From: a virus
Direction: 5' to 3' (one strand)
Virus record (IMG/VR): IMGVR_UViG_3300005613_003012
Coordinates: 1-24,734 of that record
Length of the DNA: 24,734 bases
The notes beneath the pieces were generated by a model that was given only the letters and a program-made list of their open reading frames with translations, was not told where the DNA came from and did not search any database. Positions 6,538 to 14,448 of the stretch are shown piece after piece. Each line of letters opens with the position of its first letter. Positions within the stretch are counted from its first letter, which is position 1. A program made the position numbers and the translations under genes.

Positions 6538-8075
6538 ATACCACGACTGAAATTATCCGCCTAGCAGAATCGGAGCCTTTAGTTCTAACTGTCTCAGCAC
6601 TGACTGACTTTCTGTGGCCTGAGTTTGTTAGAGAGACAAAACCTCAAGTTCAATACTTGAGCGACAGGTTTGACATTCGTCAACTCAGTCGATTCGGTAA
6701 GGAAGTATTTGAGTTTCTGTATACCGGCGGAGACGTAACACCAATCGTATCGTTCGATGACATTGAACAATACTTTCGACAAAAGCAGGACGGTCAAAGT
6801 CCGCAGATGCCGAAAGGTTACAAACCAGAAAACGGATTATGGAACATGGTGTTAGACGATATTGTCAATAGCCCTGTGTACCATCAACTTAATACACTGT
6901 GTCTGGGTAGTCACTTTAACTCAGGTAACAATGCTGTTTGTATCCTTAACGAACTCAGCTCTGTCATGGAACAAATGCTTGAGACTAATCAAGCTGTACT
7001 AAGCGCATTAACTAGCAAGGCGCAACAACTCACAGACATTCGATCCAAGTTTGTTAAGGCTATGAAGTCTGGGGACACACAGACAGCAGCAGAGTTGCGT
7101 CAACAAGGAAAAGAACTCGGCGAGGAAATTGAGAATGCCTTAAGAAATGTGCATCAGGAGTACAAGCCGGAGATCGACAAGTCAATTGAAAAAGCCAAAG
7201 AAGAAGCTTCAAACATCGAAGAAGCTATGAGTGCTTTGGCTGGTGATAATAAAGGGATCGGAGTCAAACTAACCAACATTCGAGAAAAGAATGAACTAGC
7301 TCGTAAACTTAAAAACAATAAACGACTCTTAGCTTTTGCTCGGAGATTAGGTGCTTTGAAAAAAGCATGGTCACAACGTAAACGAGCTAAAAAGCATTCG
7401 TCTTCTTACAGCGACATTGTTGGCGCGGTCATGTCTGATCAAGTAACCAAAGCATTTCCCTCAGAGATCGCTTTAGCTGCCACAGCGTCGGGTCGTGCAT
7501 TGTTTGCACTCAAATACTCAGAACGTACACTATTAACAAAAGATTACGAAGCAAAGACCAAAGAGTTGGCTCGGGGACCTGTGGTGATGTATATCGATAT
7601 CTCAGGTTCTATGTCGGGTGAATCTGAGTTGTGGTCGAAAGCAATTGCTTACGTTATCGCAGAAGAGTGTGCTAAAGACAACCGCGAACTGCAAGTGCAT
7701 TTATTTGATACCAGCATTGACAAAAGCATAACTATTAAACCAGGTTGCTCTGACTTCTCTGATTTACTCAGATTTATCTTGGAGTGGTTTACCCACGGTG
7801 GGACTTCTTTTGATCAGGTTATGAAACACGCTTACGCCCGTGCTGACATAAACCCTAAAGCCGATGTACTTTTAATTACAGACGGTGAATGCGAAGTAAC
7901 AGATGCTGCGGTGCGTAAATTCAATATGTTTAAGAACGAACAAAGCTTAGACGTTCATGCGTTCTGTATCGGTAAAAAAGCTATGTCACTCAAGAAATTC
8001 TGTGACGATGTTCAACTTATCGACACGTCAGAAGATGCTGACTCATCGGAACTATTCCAAAAGGCAATCGCCTGA
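6534..8075 (+). CDS. ViaA-like VWA-domain protein, 513 aa
   Basis: This is the likely partner of the AAA+ ATPase, to which it is coupled by ATGA. The C-terminal third is a von Willebrand A domain starting RGPVVMYIDISGSM; the metal-ion site is complete: D355-x-S357-x-S359, T424 in GGTSF, and D450 in LLITDGE. The N-terminal part (1-140) is a mixed domain, and residues 140-290 form a long, charged, probably coiled helical stalk. Size and order (N-terminal helices, C-terminal VWA) resemble E. coli ViaA (about 480 residues). In E. coli, RavA-ViaA acts as a chaperone-like membrane- and respiration-linked complex; here the target is unknown. CobT- or CbbO-like roles are less likely alternatives. Confidence 0.9.
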   Translation: MNTTTEIIRLAESEPLVLTVSALTDFLWPEFVRETKPQVQYLSDRFDIRQLSRFGKEVFEFLYTGGDVTPIVSFDDIEQYFRQKQDGQSPQMPKGYKPENGLWNMVLDDIVNSPVYHQLNTLCLGSHFNSGNNAVCILNELSSVMEQMLETNQAVLSALTSKAQQLTDIRSKFVKAMKSGDTQTAAELRQQGKELGEEIENALRNVHQEYKPEIDKSIEKAKEEASNIEEAMSALAGDNKGIGVKLTNIREKNELARKLKNNKRLLAFARRLGALKKAWSQRKRAKKHSSSYSDIVGAVMSDQVTKAFPSEIALAATASGRALFALKYSERTLLTKDYEAKTKELARGPVVMYIDISGSMSGESELWSKAIAYVIAEECAKDNRELQVHLFDTSIDKSITIKPGCSDFSDLLRFILEWFTHGGTSFDQVMKHAYARADINPKADVLLITDGECEVTDAAVRKFNMFKNEQSLDVHAFCIGKKAMSLKKFCDDVQLIDTSEDADSSELFQKAIA

Positions 8076-8089
8076 CTTTGTATTAATTT

Positions 8090-8112
8090 GTAGGTGTCTC
8101 AACGACACCTAC
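8090..8112 (+). promoter_or_regulatory. Perfect 9-bp hairpin abutting a start codon
   Basis: GTAGGTGTC (8090-8098), loop TCAAC, GACACCTAC (8104-8112) are exact reverse complements, and the next three bases are the ATG of the following gene. There is no T run after it, so it is not a standard intrinsic terminator. The only purine-rich candidate ribosome-binding site (AGGTG, 8092-8096) is inside the 5' arm, so folding should lower initiation or protect the upstream mRNA end. Confidence 0.8.
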
Positions 8113-8499
8113 ATGCCAACACTTAAACAGGACATAGAAATTATCAGAGGGATAAGCGATAAATACAAAACAACCGAAGTAAAACTAGAGTTGAAACATT
8201 GGCTAGCTTCGTGCTTTACACACAAACAAACAAATATAAATAGACAAACACACTATAAACATTTAGTTATTACATTCATAGCACTCGAAGGTAGAGACTT
8301 TATTAATGTGTCAGTTTTTGATACAAACAATAATCAGTATTTTGATGATAGGTCGATTTTGCTCAAGCCCTATATATTAAAAAATTTTGGAGTAGAGTCA
8401 TTCGATAAACTTCACCAGAGCACTAAGTGCACTGTGTGCGATGTATGGCAGATGGTGGAAGAAGTTGAAGTCGAGATATTGGATTGTTTAGGCTGTTGA
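8113..8499 (+). CDS. Unknown protein, 128 aa, behind a hairpin
   Basis: ATG 8113 is preferred; the frame is open back to 7957 but there it only shadows the VWA gene. The product starts MPTLKQDIEIIRG and has a central beta-rich segment (HLVITFIAL, INVSVFDTNN). The C-terminal part has four Cys (TKCTVCDVW and LDCLGC), which could bind a metal ion. The gene is more AT-rich than its neighbours (runs of ACAAACAAACAAAT), hinting at separate acquisition. It closes the RavA/ViaA-like operon; its TGA lies in the -35 box of P3. No family recognised. Confidence 0.65.
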   Translation: MPTLKQDIEIIRGISDKYKTTEVKLELKHWLASCFTHKQTNINRQTHYKHLVITFIALEGRDFINVSVFDTNNNQYFDDRSILLKPYILKNFGVESFDKLHQSTKCTVCDVWQMVEEVEVEILDCLGC

Positions 8500-8523
8500 C
8501 CATTGCGGAATATTCCCTATAGT
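8496..8523 (+). promoter_or_regulatory. Sigma-70 type promoter P3 with palindromic spacer
   Basis: TTGACC (8496-8501), 16-base spacer, TATAGT (8518-8523). A perfect 10-base palindrome, GGAATATTCC (8507-8516), fills most of the spacer and is a likely operator. The -35 again includes the upstream gene's stop codon. The start codon of the controlled gene is at 8546, giving a leader of about 15 bases. Confidence 0.7.
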
Positions 8524-8545
8524 TGGCAAGCCAGAGTCTTTAACA

Positions 8546-9322
8546 ATGAAGCTCAATTTTCAACTTCACGGTGTCGACCTTCAAGAGGCCGAAGCCAAAT
8601 CACTTCTCAAAGTCCAAGAAGAAATCCCTGCGATCACGATCGACCTGGCGACAGTCTTAGATCGTGACGTTCTCGATGCAAAAAAGCTTTTTAATCTGAG
8701 CATTGAAAAGCAGCGGCCAGAGCTAGCCACACTTGCGGCAAAGCTTGCGATCCAGAAACCTTTTAGCAAGGTGAACACCAGGAAACCTGCTAAAGAACGT
8801 GTAGCGATCCCGGATCTAGCTGTCGAGCCTATCTCTCTCGACGAAGCGCTGGAAAAGCTTTGTGGCGACAAAAACCTGATGACTGCAGGAGCTGCAATGG
8901 TTCTCAGCAGTCTGGCAGAAAAGAACAACCGAACTATGCGTGAGATTGCTGTCGAGCAAGTGAATAAAATGTGGCGCAACGACGTGAACGTGCGCTCGAC
9001 CATATTTAACGGTTTCACGAAGATTAACGGTGTGTTTGCACCGTTTATTGGTAGGGCAGGTAAAGGTGTTGTCACTTACCACAGCTCGCCTCTTTACAAT
9101 TCTCTGCGAGAGGGGTCTGCCTTCCTTGTCAAGTCTGGGTTTGCTGTCGCTACAGGAGAAGTCAGTTTTGGGTCTGAAAATAAAAAATTGACCGGAAGCG
9201 AGACTCTTCTAAGGCGAGTTGTGTATCGGTTTAAGCTTACAGAGCACGGCTCTGTGCTCGCGGACACATGGGCTGACGTCGATCAAGCGATCTTTAATTA
9301 TTGGAACGATCGACTCAACTGA
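8546..9322 (+). CDS. Unknown 258-aa protein in a single-gene unit
   Basis: The gene stands alone between promoter P3 and an intrinsic terminator at 9345-9371, an unusual degree of isolation in this compact genome. The first 95 residues look helical and charged, with a basic linker (SKVNTRKPAKERV). Residues 104-165 are helical (ALEKLCGDKNLMTAGAAMVL...). The last 90 residues alternate strands and helices and include RRVVYRFKLTEHGSVLAD, similar in rhythm to the wing and last helix of winged-helix proteins. A self-regulated DNA-binding protein would fit the layout, but that is inference; no family is recognised. Confidence 0.75.
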   Translation: MKLNFQLHGVDLQEAEAKSLLKVQEEIPAITIDLATVLDRDVLDAKKLFNLSIEKQRPELATLAAKLAIQKPFSKVNTRKPAKERVAIPDLAVEPISLDEALEKLCGDKNLMTAGAAMVLSSLAEKNNRTMREIAVEQVNKMWRNDVNVRSTIFNGFTKINGVFAPFIGRAGKGVVTYHSSPLYNSLREGSAFLVKSGFAVATGEVSFGSENKKLTGSETLLRRVVYRFKLTEHGSVLADTWADVDQAIFNYWNDRLN

Positions 9323-9344
9323 TCTAAAAACCAGTAAACTCTAT

Positions 9345-9371
9345 GGACCGCAACTAAAGCGGTCCTTTTTT
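9345..9371 (+). terminator. Intrinsic terminator
   Basis: GGACCGC (9345-9351), 7-base loop, GCGGTCC (9359-9365), then six T. The perfect 7-bp GC-rich stem and T run make a clear rho-independent terminator for the 258-aa gene. The DNA polymerase start codon (9378) is only six bases further on, so the polymerase gene needs read-through or a promoter inside the upstream gene. Confidence 0.93.
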
Positions 9372-9377
9372 ATTGCC

Positions 9378-11273
9378 ATGAAAGTCTCTTACATCACAAC
9401 AAGGTCAGAACTGGAAACAGCTTTAGCAGAACTGTGGTTGCTGCCAAAACTTTGCGTAGATACAGAAACCACGGGTCTCGATGCTCGTGTTTGTGACGTT
9501 CGTTTAATTCAGTTGTGCACCACTCAAGAAGAAGTTGATGACAGAATTATTTACGTCATCGATTGCTTCAAGTGCAAAGACTTGGCTGGTTTAAAAGAGC
9601 TGCTTGAGTCACGTGAAATGCTTCTATTTCACAACGCTAACTTTGATATTCAGTTCTTACTAGAACTAAACATCGATTTTAAAAACAAAATTTTTGATAC
9701 TTTTATTGCTGAACGCTGCCTTATGGCAGGCGCGAAAGAAAAGAAAATTAGCCCAAATACTAAAAAAGTATTCTTTGGTGACGTTAGTTGCTCGCTTAAA
9801 GCCGTTGTAGCTAGGAGGTTAGAGGTAGAAATTTCTAAAGAACAACAGGTATCAGATTGGAGTAAAGACGATCTTGATTTAGAGCAGATCGAATACGCCG
9901 CAAAAGACGTAGACATTCTTCCTAAGATTGCCGCTCTTCAACTGGCAGAATTAGTAACAGAAAATTTACTAGAAGTTTACACTCTGGAGAGTAAAGTTAT
10001 ACGGCCAGTGGCACTAATGTGTCACTATGGGTTTAATATAGATGTTAATAAAATAAAGGTTTTGAGAGCAAGAAAACAGCAAGAACTTGACACGGCTACT
10101 AGATTGTTCTGTGAGTCTCTTGACAGACGTCTTCCTGATGAAAAGAAACTTCCCAGACGAGCCGACGGAGTTATTGCAATCGGAAAGAATGCAAAGAAGG
10201 AATTTAATCCTGGGTCAAATATGCAGTGCATCCGATACTTCAATGAGATCGGCACTGATTTACCAGTTGATGCAGGAACAGGAAAACAAACTCTGTCTCA
10301 AGTAGCTCTCTCTGAGTTTGATAGTACAGATGAAACCCTCAACCTATTACGAAAACGAACCAAGCTCGAAACAGCTCTCGGGCATGTTGACAAGATTATT
10401 GATAACATTAACCCTTTTTCTGACCGTATCCACAGCGGTTATAACTCGTATGGGGCCAATAGTGGAAGATTCACAAGCTCCGGATCTAAAAGAGTTACTG
10501 GAAAGAAAAAGAAAGAAACCTGGGGAATCAACATCCAACAAGTGCCCCGAGATAAAGAGTTCAGGGAGTGCTTCATTCCGACACCAGGATTTAAATTTGT
10601 AATAGCTGATTATTCTCAGATAGAACTGCGGTTAGGGGCTGAGCTCATAGGTATACCGCAGATGATTGAGGCTTTTAAAAACGGTCAAGATTTACATTCG
10701 TTGACCGCTAGTTTGATCTACCACGTAGGCATAGACGAGGTGGAAAAGTCTCAGCGTCAGATGGGCAAGACTCTGAATTTTGCCCTTCTTTACGGTATGG
10801 GTTTTAGAAAATACAAAACTTACAGCGCTCAGTCGGGAAACATAATCACGCTTTCAGAGGCAAAAACAGCTCACGCCGCATTCCACCGCGCCTACCCAAG
10901 GTTGCGTGAGTGGCATCGCGAGAGGAGTTCAATGGTCGAGGATGGTTGGACATATGTTCGTACTCCCATAGGACGGCGCAGGTTGCTTAGTTACGATGAC
11001 GCGACTATGTCCGCTTGTGCGAACACCTTGATTCAAGGGGCGGGTGCTGACATTTTAAAACTGGCTATAGCAAAGCTGGGGAATTATGTGTCTGATGAGT
11101 TTCGACCCATTGCCACGGTGCACGACGAACTGATTTTCGAGGCTATCGAAGACAAAGCAGAGATCTATAAAAACACACTTGAGACTCAAATGAGAGAAGC
11201 TGCGGAGTCCGTACTTAAGGAAGTTCCTGTAAAGTGCGATGCTGGTATCGCTGAAAGCTGGGCTGAAAAGTAA
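9378..11273 (+). CDS. polA: Family A DNA polymerase with 3'-5' exonuclease
   Basis: This is the replicative polymerase candidate, 631 residues. ATG 9378 is chosen because an upstream frame (to 9219) would cross the terminator. The exonuclease domain has D28-x-E30 (VDTETTGLD), HNANFD (85-90) and YAAKD (173-177). The polymerase domain has motif A, FVIADYSQIELR (407-418, D411), motif B, RQMGKTLNFALLYGMG (460-475, K464), and motif C, VHDE (581-584). No 5'-3' exonuclease domain is present, as usual in phage enzymes. The residue equivalent to E. coli Phe762 is Phe468, a state linked in surveys to virulent rather than temperate phages. It heads a cluster with SSB and a helicase, and its TAATG stop overlaps the next start by one base. 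Confidence 0.95.
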   Translation: MKVSYITTRSELETALAELWLLPKLCVDTETTGLDARVCDVRLIQLCTTQEEVDDRIIYVIDCFKCKDLAGLKELLESREMLLFHNANFDIQFLLELNIDFKNKIFDTFIAERCLMAGAKEKKISPNTKKVFFGDVSCSLKAVVARRLEVEISKEQQVSDWSKDDLDLEQIEYAAKDVDILPKIAALQLAELVTENLLEVYTLESKVIRPVALMCHYGFNIDVNKIKVLRARKQQELDTATRLFCESLDRRLPDEKKLPRRADGVIAIGKNAKKEFNPGSNMQCIRYFNEIGTDLPVDAGTGKQTLSQVALSEFDSTDETLNLLRKRTKLETALGHVDKIIDNINPFSDRIHSGYNSYGANSGRFTSSGSKRVTGKKKKETWGINIQQVPRDKEFRECFIPTPGFKFVIADYSQIELRLGAELIGIPQMIEAFKNGQDLHSLTASLIYHVGIDEVEKSQRQMGKTLNFALLYGMGFRKYKTYSAQSGNIITLSEAKTAHAAFHRAYPRLREWHRERSSMVEDGWTYVRTPIGRRRLLSYDDATMSACANTLIQGAGADILKLAIAKLGNYVSDEFRPIATVHDELIFEAIEDKAEIYKNTLETQMREAAESVLKEVPVKCDAGIAESWAEK

Positions 11274-11791
11274 TGTTCACTGCATGGTTCCCCTCCACAG
11301 AAGGAAAAGACGTATTCACCGCAAAAACGGATAGCGGCTATGTGGGTTGTGTACGTACAAATGAATGTCTCGTGATGACCGTAGATTTTTTTGAGAAACC
11401 TTTAGCAGCAGCTAACGCTGCAAGAAAACTAAAAAAACAGATCAACACCAACTCTTCACTGACAACTGTGCAGCAAGAAACTAAAAAACAAATAAAATTT
11501 AAGCAAAAAGCTAAAACGCCGTTAAAGTTAACAGGCAGGCTTTACACAACTGAACAAGCAGAAGCTATGCCTCTCTTGAGATTCCAAGAGGTTTGGGTCA
11601 TCACACATGGTGACGAGTTTGTTTCTGATTGTCTTGATGTCGAAAAAAAGCGTTTAGTTTCTTTTACGAAAGACAGAGAAAAAGCAAAACGTTTTAAAGA
11701 TCACGAAGACGCGAAAAGAGTTATGAGGACACTCAAAAGTGTTGTCGGACCTGGATTTGACTTACTTAGATATTTTATTCGCGTAGACTAA
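11273..11791 (+). CDS. Unknown basic protein, 172 aa
   Basis: It starts within the polymerase stop (TAATG) and so is probably coupled. The product is Lys-rich, especially residues 45-85 (KKLKKQIN, KKQIKFKQKAK), with flanking alpha/beta segments such as MFTAWFPSTEG and FQEVWVITHGDEF. The middle basic linker joins two similar-sized halves and may bind nucleic acid. Location beside polA suggests a role with the replisome, but no domain is recognised. Confidence 0.7.
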   Translation: MFTAWFPSTEGKDVFTAKTDSGYVGCVRTNECLVMTVDFFEKPLAAANAARKLKKQINTNSSLTTVQQETKKQIKFKQKAKTPLKLTGRLYTTEQAEAMPLLRFQEVWVITHGDEFVSDCLDVEKKRLVSFTKDREKAKRFKDHEDAKRVMRTLKSVVGPGFDLLRYFIRVD

Positions 11792-11813
11792 ACGAGACGA
11801 ATCTGTTTAATTT

Positions 11814-12086
11814 ATGGCCACGCGGTACGCAGGGGACTACTTCGGTCTCAGTATGGGCGACATGAACGACTCAGACAGCTCAAAGTTGATGAGTTATTTC
11901 CCTGCGTTACGGAGCACTTACAGTAAGAAAAAACAAGAAGACGGTAGTCCAGTTCTTTTCGGCGGTGTGTCAGGCGTAAAGCCTTTCGGTGGGTTTAAAC
12001 CTAACTTAGGGTCGTTTGCACCTAGGGAAACCAATGAAAAAATGCAAACAGGTGTATTTGGTGGTTCTAAACCGGGTGAATTTTAA
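11814..12086 (+). CDS. Gly/Phe-rich unknown protein, 90 aa
   Basis: The ORF begins MATRYAGDYFGLSMGD and has a low-complexity second half rich in Gly, Phe, Pro and Lys (FGGVSGVKPFGGF, GSFAPRE, GVFGGSKPGEF). The FGG repeats suggest a flexible, disordered tail. Such proteins in phages are often virion-associated or scaffolding-like, yet this one sits among replication genes. It stands 22 bases after the previous gene and 34 before the next. No family recognised. Confidence 0.65.
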   Translation: MATRYAGDYFGLSMGDMNDSDSSKLMSYFPALRSTYSKKKQEDGSPVLFGGVSGVKPFGGFKPNLGSFAPRETNEKMQTGVFGGSKPGEF

Positions 12087-12120
12087 GTATATTAAATTAT
12101 AGGCAAAGTTACTTTTTAAA

Positions 12121-13275
12121 ATGACTTCCTCGCGTCGTTATACTGCTCCTGTAATCGATCAGTTTAGGCAAGCTGGTTCTCGACTAGGCTTAGATTTAGC
12201 TGGTTTATTTGAAGAAGACGATAACGGTCAACTTGGCTTAGGTGGGTTTGTGCCCCAGATGCGTACATCCAGCACATCACGTGGGCGCGGATACGGCTTG
12301 ACGATGAAGCCGCAACAAAAAGATCCTGTGACCACGGAGTTTGCTCTGACGCCGGACAAAGGCGCGTCAATGGCGCTCCCGACCCAACAAGAACCAGCAG
12401 AAGAACCAAAGGCAGAAGAACCAAAGGCAGAACCCGCTAAGCAACTGTACGTACCTCACTCAGTTACGTATAGCACTGACTACATGGGTAACTTGTCCTC
12501 TCAAGAAGCTGTTGGTAAAGCTAACCAACTCTTAGCAAGAGCATTAGGACCTGAATACGTAGGCACACAAGAGACCTACAACAAATTATTCGAGCCTTTA
12601 TATAAAAATTTACAGACTGGTGACGACTACGGAACGGATATAGCAAAGTTCTACGAAACCGCTCGCGCAGAGGGCTTTGAACCATATTCGAAAACTCAAA
12701 CGGACATTAGTGCTCCCGCATCACAAGGTGCATCCGCTTACGAACAATTTGTAAACACTAGATTCGGTGAGAACTTCTACGATCCTGCTGATTTTGGAAG
12801 GAGAATACTTGAAGGTAAAGCATTCTACAGACCCGGCGGGGAACAGACTAACTTGACAGCTATCGGTCAAGTTCAGAATCGTATTGAAGCTGGTGAAGGT
12901 TCTTTCTGGGGTAAAGATAAGCCTTACGAAAGCGGATACCGTGCAGCTTCGTTCGTGAACAAAAGTGATCCCTTTAAGATGTTCTTCGAGAACTATTTAG
13001 CGGGTACGCAAGCTGATCCAGAGCAATTCAAGAAGGCAGCATCTACTCCCTCGGCCACGGTTCCTCCTAGCGCTGGTTTACAAGCAAGCCTACAAGCCGA
13101 TCCGAACAGGTTTGCTGACTACGATTTTGCGTCTCAAGGAGAGGCTGGCTTTGGTATGAAAGATGTTAAATACTTATTAGGTGAAGGTGCCTCATATAAT
13201 CAATTAAAAGAGATCGCTAAACGTGCTCCCGGCGGACAGATCGGTGACGTTGCAAGGCAACTCTTAGATCTTTGA
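12121..13275 (+). CDS. Unknown 384-aa protein with Pro/Glu-rich linker
   Basis: The N-terminal 90 residues are Gly-, Arg- and Gln-rich. Residues 90-107 form an acidic PAEEPKAEEPKAEPAK linker encoded by a 15-base tandem repeat. The rest is a Tyr-, Phe- and Gly-rich region with segments such as TRFGENFYDPADFGRRI and RKxSDPF-like repeats without clear secondary structure motifs. The C-terminus, YNQLKEIAKRAPGGQIGDVARQLL, is helical. Composition resembles internal virion or structural accessory proteins, but the neighbours are replication genes. The neighbour at 11814 shares the Gly/Phe-rich style. Function unknown. Confidence 0.7.
   Translation: MTSSRRYTAPVIDQFRQAGSRLGLDLAGLFEEDDNGQLGLGGFVPQMRTSSTSRGRGYGLTMKPQQKDPVTTEFALTPDKGASMALPTQQEPAEEPKAEEPKAEPAKQLYVPHSVTYSTDYMGNLSSQEAVGKANQLLARALGPEYVGTQETYNKLFEPLYKNLQTGDDYGTDIAKFYETARAEGFEPYSKTQTDISAPASQGASAYEQFVNTRFGENFYDPADFGRRILEGKAFYRPGGEQTNLTAIGQVQNRIEAGEGSFWGKDKPYESGYRAASFVNKSDPFKMFFENYLAGTQADPEQFKKAASTPSATVPPSAGLQASLQADPNRFADYDFASQGEAGFGMKDVKYLLGEGASYNQLKEIAKRAPGGQIGDVARQLLDL
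12397..12426 (+). repeat. 15-bp in-frame tandem repeat
   Basis: GCAGAAGAACCAAAG occurs twice head to tail (12397-12411 and 12412-12426) and is followed by a partial third copy. It encodes repeating A-E-E-P-K in the linker of the 384-aa protein. Because the unit is five codons, changes in copy number would alter linker length without shifting the frame. Confidence 0.9.
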
Positions 13276-13859
13276 TGCTTGTCGAAAAGTATAAATTAAC
13301 TTTAATCTCAAAAAAGCAAACAACCTTACTTTGTCTAAAAGCATTTGATGCTGCCCACGCTCAGGCACAAGCGCTTGACATTGCCAGAAGTTTGTGTGCA
13401 GATAAATTTGAGCTTGGTTACGGAGCGTGTAAGGAAGACAACTTAAGCAACCTTTACATAAAATTAGCTTTTAATGACTTTACTCATGGCGAATGTTATG
13501 AGTGGCGTGGATCAGTAACTAACAAAGTACCGTCTGTTTACGCACTATCAAAGCGATTTTATGTTCGTCCATTAATTCTAAGTTATTTGGATATAAGTAA
13601 AGACAAAACAGTCAAGAATACGTGTCACAACCCCAAATGTGTAAATCCGTACCATAACCTATACTTAAACGAAAAAAACTCAAAATTGGGTGGCGGAGAC
13701 TTGAAAATGCTATTAGCATTCCGAAGCCAAGGCGTAAGCGTTCCGCAGATCGCCAAGGCTCTAAACGTACATCGCTCAACGGTCTACCGCTTACTCAAAA
13801 ATGAACGTGTTCCTATTGGGGATCAGGATCACAGAAACTGCAATCCACGAAGACGGTAA
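13275..13859 (+). CDS. HNH-like protein with C-terminal helix-turn-helix, 194 aa
   Basis: ATG 13275 overlaps the previous TGA by one base; a TTG at 13272 is possible. Residues 74-130 match the phage/homing HNH fold: CYEWRGS (74-80) and CHNPKCVNPYHNLYL (117-131), containing two Cys for metal and the final His127. Where family members usually have H-x-C before the Cys, this protein has N115-T-C117, so the usual catalytic histidine appears to be Asn. A resolvase-like helix-turn-helix follows (SVPQIAKALNVHRSTVYRLL, 155-174). This combination occurs in free-standing homing-type endonucleases; the substitution suggests weak or lost cleavage. The last 59 bases overlap ssb. Confidence 0.82.
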   Translation: MLVEKYKLTLISKKQTTLLCLKAFDAAHAQAQALDIARSLCADKFELGYGACKEDNLSNLYIKLAFNDFTHGECYEWRGSVTNKVPSVYALSKRFYVRPLILSYLDISKDKTVKNTCHNPKCVNPYHNLYLNEKNSKLGGGDLKMLLAFRSQGVSVPQIAKALNVHRSTVYRLLKNERVPIGDQDHRNCNPRRR

Positions 13860-14448
13860 AGTCAACGTAATTGCAGAGTCTCTTCCTGCTTCAAACAAAC
13901 GAGTTGCTACTAAAGTGCAACTCATTCAAAAGTCAGACCATTACGTCGGAAAACTTCTAGACCAACTAGAAGAAAAGGAAGAAGTCTTGGCGATTGGTCC
14001 AACCAAGGCCACGCCAGATGGAGTAATCCAAATGCAACCGATGTTGATTGTTACTCGGGATAACTTCACAGATATCCTCGCAATTAACACCTTCATGGCT
14101 TGCGGTGGTCTTGGACCTAAGCAAGAGGAAGCAGAAGTTGGCGATTCAACGGTAACTAATCGTTCTATTGCCTGGCAAACCCCTGACGACAAAGAAACCA
14201 ACTGGTTCAAACTTACAGCCTGGAACGAACATTCAAAACAACTCTCAGAGCTGCCAAACGGAACACCGACGATTGCGGTCGGTCGGGTAAGCACAAGCGA
14301 AAAGGACGAAAAGCAGTACCTTAATTACTCGGTAGACCAGATTCTCTATCTACCGAAGGGCACGAAGTCCGCGCCCAAAAAAGCAGCAGATCCCGAAAAA
14401 GGTCAAGTGGCTGCAGCGGCTCTAGGTTCAATTAATTTCTCGCTCTGA
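13801..14448 (+). CDS. ssb: Single-stranded DNA-binding protein, SSB-like
   Basis: The C-terminal half of the core carries the SSB OB-fold signature: NWFKLTAWNE (134-143), a helix with Q-x-x-E-L-P-N-G, then IAVGRVSTSEK (158-168) and LNYSVDQILYLP (174-185). The N-terminal part (1-115) is longer and less familiar, so this is a divergent phage version. The C-terminus is a Lys/Ala/Pro tail ending INFSL, not the acidic D-D-I-P-F type tip that recruits partners in bacteria. It protects single strands during replication and recombination. It starts inside the HNH gene, suggesting that the latter invaded next to it. Confidence 0.8.
   Translation: MNVFLLGIRITETAIHEDGKVNVIAESLPASNKRVATKVQLIQKSDHYVGKLLDQLEEKEEVLAIGPTKATPDGVIQMQPMLIVTRDNFTDILAINTFMACGGLGPKQEEAEVGDSTVTNRSIAWQTPDDKETNWFKLTAWNEHSKQLSELPNGTPTIAVGRVSTSEKDEKQYLNYSVDQILYLPKGTKSAPKKAADPEKGQVAAAALGSINFSL

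Noticed and set aside
5335-8075. AAA+/VWA pair read as CobS/CobT cobaltochelatase or CbbQ/CbbO Rubisco activase
   Set aside because: Both share the general motifs, and cyanophages do carry cobS, but the PSELYGP, KGYLPDANVAFLDEL and LNERTF blocks and the compact C-terminal VWA fit RavA/ViaA better.
8581-9075. Minus-strand ORF of 164 codons
   Set aside because: It is the complement of the 258-aa gene, which has its own promoter and terminator; the antisense product is Ser/Arg-rich with no domain.
13941-14294. Minus-strand ORF of 117 codons
   Set aside because: It is a shadow of ssb, whose OB-fold motifs are clear in the forward frame.
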